Below are positions 59,915 through 64,000 of a DNA stretch of 64,000 nt, piece after piece. Both the position numbers and the translations under genes were made by a program. This stretch comes from Carposina sasakii (taxonomy: Eukaryota; Arthropoda; Insecta; Lepidoptera; Carposinidae), in contig CP053148.1 in the NCBI GenBank assembly GCA_014607495.2, positions 14,694,001-14,758,000 of the forward strand, written 5' to 3'. Numbering within the stretch: the stretch's first letter is position 1; every line of letters starts with the position of its first letter. A model generated the notes under the pieces. That model made no database searches. It worked only from the letters and a program-made list of their open reading frames with translations, and was not told where the DNA came from.

Positions 59915-62051
59915 CAGGGGTTCTCAACCTTTTCTTTTCTCATAGACTCCTTTTAAAATAAACTGGTTCTGGTGGACCCCTACAGGCCTACACCACATAC
60001 AAATTATATAGGTGCACTGAAATTGTATCTATTTATTCTCTTGGCTTTTCCTATGATTTTAACTGTTTCATTTACACTTTGAGCTTTTCCAAAGATCTCA
60101 CTTGTATTTATTTTCTAGTTTTTACCTAATATTTTAAATGGTAACTAAGGTAAGATGGCAAATTATTAGATAAGTAAAGAAAAAATCTCTGTTGTCTATG
60201 ACACAGGTTACCCTAGTATAGACACAGAAGGACATCCTAAATCTGTAGACCTCTCACTAAAATAATTTTTAATATGTCTGTAAGTAGGAACAATAATGCT
60301 AGTTGGTGAATAAAATTTATTATTATTATTGTAACTCTTTCGAAATTCACTGGACTACAGAGTCCCGGTCCTTTGAGAGGCGTGCATCGGGCCGTAGCCA
60401 AGATGTAGAGGCCCTTTTAAGAGAGCATTAATATGATATGGGATACACATGGCGGATATCATCACCGAATGCACAATATGATACACCGGGTGATGGTCCC
60501 CACCATGTGCAAAGACTATTGGAGTGCAGATCTGAGTCAAGCGATGGGTCTAAAAACTAAGGTCATGGGCTATAGGGTTGAATGTCGGGTGGCTGGATAA
60601 GGGCTATTGTATATAGGGAGACTATCGGACGACTGCCATTACAATCTAGTATTAGTCCCAAAATTGTTAGGCGGCAGGCGGTGACTTGCCGCCCGTAATT
60701 TAAGGCCATGAGGTGGGCTTCCCATAAGTGGCGAATGCCGGGGAGGCAACACCGGCGCGGGCGGCTAAGAGTGCAGAGAGGTGAGACTGCGGGGCGTGAA
60801 CGTTAGTTACCCCCGGCGTTATGACATTTTACACTTCCACCCTGGAGCAAAGGTTCCGCTCTTGCGCTGTTCCCTCTTAGCCGGCCAATAAAGGCAAGCT
60901 AAGAGTCGAAGGCCAAAGAAGCCAAAGTGGCCCTCTGAACTCGGGTCCGTGGTGACGCCAATCACCAACAGCTTCGCCACAAAGCTGCCCTACGGGCCTT
61001 ATTATTATTATTATTATTGTATCTCTGTTTAAATTCTCGGGACTACAGAGTCCCGGTCCTTTGAGAGGCGTGCATCGGGCCGTGGCCAAGATGTAGAGGC
61101 CCTTTTTAGAGAACTTTAATTTGGTGTGGGATACACATGGCGGATACCATCGCCGACCGCACAATAAGATACACCCGGCGATGGTCCCCGCCATGTGCAA
61201 GACTATTGGAGTGCAGATCTATGTCATGCGATGGAAACAAAGGTCATGGGCTATGGGGCTGAATGTTGGGTGGGGTTGGGTAACTGGGCTATTGAAGGAG
61301 ACTAACGGACGCCTGCCATTACAACCAAGTCTCATAATTGAACTCGCCGACTCATTTCATGGGCCCCCTGAAACGGCCGCACGCACGGAGCGACAAAGGG
61401 GGCAACATTTGGTGAGCGGCTAGGGTGGAGGGGTGCCCCTGAACTTTAAACCGAAGCTGTCATAGCTCTCGCGACTCCACTCTGCCCGGCCGGCGAAGGC
61501 AAGGTGGGGAAACTGTTCCTCGTCAGACCTCACTCCCGCGCCGGAGGTGAGGAACAGGGTCTTCCCCCGGGAGCACTTCAGGTCCGTGGGAACGCTACCT
61601 CCCAACAGCTCGCCACAAGCTGCCCTGCGGGCTTATTATTATTATTATTGTAGCTCGCCAGTCCCGGTCCAAGCTGCCGTAGCAAGATGTAGAGGCTTTT
61701 TAAGAGAAGTTTAATATGGTGTGGGATACACATGGCGGATATTATTATAAGACTATTTGCAGATCTATTCATGCGATCTATGGGCTATCTGAATGTTGGG
61801 TAGGGTTGGGTAACTGGGCTATTTGCCATTACAACCAATTCTATTCTTCGACTCATTGTGAAACGGCCGCACGCACGGACACAAAGGGGGACATTTTTAT
61901 ATGGAAAAACATTTTACATTGACAATGTACAAAGGCGTGCTTATCCCTATAAGATTAATTGTGAACACTATTTTTTTCACGCCAACATAGACCTCCATCA
62001 AGTCTTCTGTGGACCCCTGGGGGTCCACCTGTACCACTTTGAGAACCACTG
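59915..62051. mobile_element. hAT-like non-autonomous element
   Basis: The left end CAGGGGTTCTCAACCTTTTC and right end GTACCACTTTGAGAACCACT-G are the hAT/Charlie-style termini CAGnGGTTCTCAA. Flanks ATCTAAAC and ACTAAAC fit an 8-bp target duplication with one base lost. No transposase; the interior is three direct copies of another repeat. Confidence 0.7.
60351..61830. repeat. Three direct repeat copies inside the hAT-like element
   Basis: The block with GAGTCCCGGTCCTTTGAGAG, CCAAGATGTAGAGGCCCTTT and GGGATACACATGGCGGATA occurs near 60351, 61041 and (shortened, heavily deleted) 61655. Each copy is preceded by a TTATTATTATTATTGTA microsatellite and separated from the next by GC-richer spacer. 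Confidence 0.75.
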
Positions 62052-62150
62052 ACTAAACAAATTAATCCGGTCATTTGATCCGTAAATATACTTTTACTTA
62101 TTTTATGTGGTATTGCACTACCTTTACACTAACCTACCGCGTATCTAATT

Positions 62151-62400
62151 AACCGACTTCAAAAAAAAGGAGGAGGTTCTCAATTCGTCTGTATGTATAA
62201 TATTTTTTTTATGTATGTTCACCGATATTTCCGTCAATTATAGACGAATTAAATTTTTTTTTTATTGGATAGAGTTCACTTCTGAGGTGGTCCCATTTTC
62301 ACCAGGTCAGGATCTGATGATGGGATCCAGGAGAAATCTAGGGCAACCACCGAAAATTGTATGCTCGTATGGTGCTTTTGTTACGTAATCATGTCTCACT
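62151..62400 (+). repeat. ACCGACTTCAAAAAA-type dispersed repeat
   Basis: ACCGACTTCAAAAAAAAGGA then GGAGGTTCTCAATTCGTCTG, followed by CAGGTCAGGATCTGATGATG; a common lepidopteran repeat also partly present at 5465. Confidence 0.7.
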
Positions 62401-62416
62401 CAGGTTTCAGGGTGTC

Positions 62417-64000
62417 AACATCTGATGCTGCTGTGCTGATGATGAAGCTACAGAACTCCATAACGGTTAGGAGTTGGGAGACAGTACTGCAATTGGTCGA
62501 TAGAAACTATTTAGTAGTATGTAGGGCTAACGTGTTACTTGAATCAACATCTGATGCTGCTGTGCTGATGATGAAGCTACAGAACTCCTTAACGGTTAGG
62601 AGTCGGGAGACAGTACTGTAATTAGTCGATGGAATCTATTTAGTAGTATGTAGGGCTAACGTGTTACTTGAACCAACATCTGATGCTGCTGTGCTGATGA
62701 TGAAGCTACAGAACTCCTTAACGGTTAGGAGTCGGGAGACAGTACTGCAATTAGTCGATGGAATCGATGGAAAGTATTAAAGTATGCAGGGCTAACGTGT
62801 TAGTTGAATCAACATCTGATGCTGCTGGTGCTGATGATGAAGCTACAGAACTCCTTAACGGTTTGGAGTTGGGAGACTATTTTTTTAATTTTATTAAATA
62901 GGCTTACGCTTGACCACAACGCGCCTGATGGTAAGCACCGCTGCAGTCTAAGATGGAGCGCGCTTGCCTAAAAAAAACCGGTTCTCTCTCGACTTGAAGA
63001 CCGCAAGATTATAGTTCATGGGGAACAGGGATTCAGGCAGGGAATTCCACAGCTTGGCCGTTCGCACTATGAATGTAGAAGCAAAACGCTTAGTAACGAG
63101 TTTTCGGCACTTCAACTGTGAACCGGTGTCGCCTTGACGTTTCCCTGGTCGGACTTCACGACCTAACTAGGGGAATTAGGTCGTGAAGTCCCAACGCACA
63201 CTTCCCGAAATGTAACCTGTAGAATACCGAGAGACTTGCAACTTTACGTGGATGCTCAGGGCTTTGCAATCTAGCTTTGCACAGTGAGTCATTGCCGATC
63301 ACCCTTTTGGCTCGGTCCTCGGTAGCTTCCAACGCCTCAAGCTGGTATTTGGCCGATTCATCCCAAAGGTGCGAACAGTACTCCATACACGACCGAACTT
63401 GCGCTTTATACAAGGCTAGCAGCTGTTCCAGTGTGAAGAACCTTCGCACCTTCAAGAGAATACCCAGCTTTTTGGCAGCTATGAGTAGTTGGGCCTTCGA
63501 CTCAATGTAGGAGCCATAGTTGAGTGTTGGAGACAAGCTCACGCCAAGCAAGTCCAGGTAATCGGAGATTTCTATGGTTACATCCCGTAAAGTAAGAGCC
63601 AATTGAAATGGCCTTTTTTGCAGAAAATAGACATGCCTGCGTTTTAGCTGCATTAAACTTTACCAGATTCGCATCGCCCTAATCGGAAACTGCATTGAGG
63701 GCAAAGTTTAATCACCCAATCATTGCTTCTCTGCTCGACTGGATTCCGACTGGAGTAGCTTTTGCAGTGGACGTATACTTCTCCACAACAGTGCTGTCAT
63801 CTGCGTACCCAAAAATACCGGGCTTCAGCAGGTCATTTATGTGCAGCAGTACTGCAATTGGTCGATGGAAACTATATAGTATAGTATGTATGTAGGGCTA
63901 ACGTTTTGCTTGTGAGGTATACTTGAATCAACATCTGATATGCTGCTGTGCTGATGGTCAAGCTACAGAACTCCTTAACGGTTAGAAGTTAGGGGACAGT
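62417..64000 (+). repeat. Minisatellite of about 130 bp units, interrupted by a LINE
   Basis: The unit containing ACATCTGATGCTGCTGTGCT and CTACAGAACTCCTTAACGGT recurs at 62421, 62550, 62680 and 62815 (spacing 129, 130 and 135 bp), and resumes after the LINE at 63934. It continues off the right edge. Confidence 0.88.
62880..63850 (-). mobile_element. 5'-truncated LINE (jockey-like RT C-terminus)
   Basis: The minus strand reads INDLLKPGIFGYADDSTVVE (RT motif C, YADD), then ISDYLDLLGVSLSPTLNYGS, LYKAQVRSCMEYCSHLW and a 3' tail rich in A (TTTTTTTAATTTTATTAAAT on plus). One stop interrupts the frame near 63700. Inserted inside a minisatellite unit. Confidence 0.82.

Noticed and set aside
62417..64000. 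CRISPR-like regular repeats
   Set aside because: Units of about 130 bp are contiguous repeats without unique spacers, in an animal genome.

Overview
The window is animal nuclear DNA, most likely from a moth or butterfly (Lepidoptera). It is AT-rich and packed with short non-autonomous repeats of the kinds common in lepidopteran genomes: TC...CTAG Helitron-like elements, the AGTCCACTGCTGGAC dispersed repeat, tRNA-derived SINEs, and RTE-type and other LINE fragments. I see no bacterial operons, rRNA or CRISPR.

One host gene dominates. The minus strand from 59754 down to 12686 carries the C-terminal portion of a perlecan orthologue (trol in Drosophila, HSPG2 in vertebrates), a secreted basement-membrane heparan sulfate proteoglycan. 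I delimited 45 coding exons, about 7.6 kb of coding sequence or 2,540 residues. Splice phases chain from exon to exon with one exception, in exon 11. The order is laminin-type EGF, laminin IV (1), laminin EGF repeats, laminin IV (2), laminin EGF, about eleven Ig domains with one LDL-receptor class A module encoded between Ig9 and Ig10, LamG1, two EGF, LamG2, two EGF, LamG3. The N-terminal part lies beyond the right edge. The 3' end is at exon 45 or on an unseen small exon further left.

The rest is mobile DNA. Left flank (1-12685): an RTE-type LINE relic with an internal deletion, Helitron-like elements, a MITE, a possible first exon of a THAP zinc-finger gene (7849-7919, plus strand), a TIR element, and Helitron-like copy A. 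Introns: oppositely oriented copy B (17301-19618), so that inverted repeats of about 2 kb flank the last three perlecan exons; a fold-back arrangement (19670-22490); LINE tails (30305-31173); SINEs; MITEs; and a nearly full-length but decayed DIRS-type tyrosine-recombinase retrotransposon (about 50572-54713, plus strand) that ends a few tens of bases inside the intron after exon 5. Right flank: a hAT-like non-autonomous element (59915-62051), then a minisatellite of about 130 bp units interrupted by a LINE fragment.

I find no convincing novel multi-gene system. The observations most worth following are the LDLa exon inside the Ig array, the inverted repeats around the terminal exons, the DIRS element with its internal complementary region preserved, a perfect 31-bp hairpin, the frame break in exon 11, and the THAP exon. 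Exon limits were read by eye from splice consensus, frame and domain logic, and no search was run.
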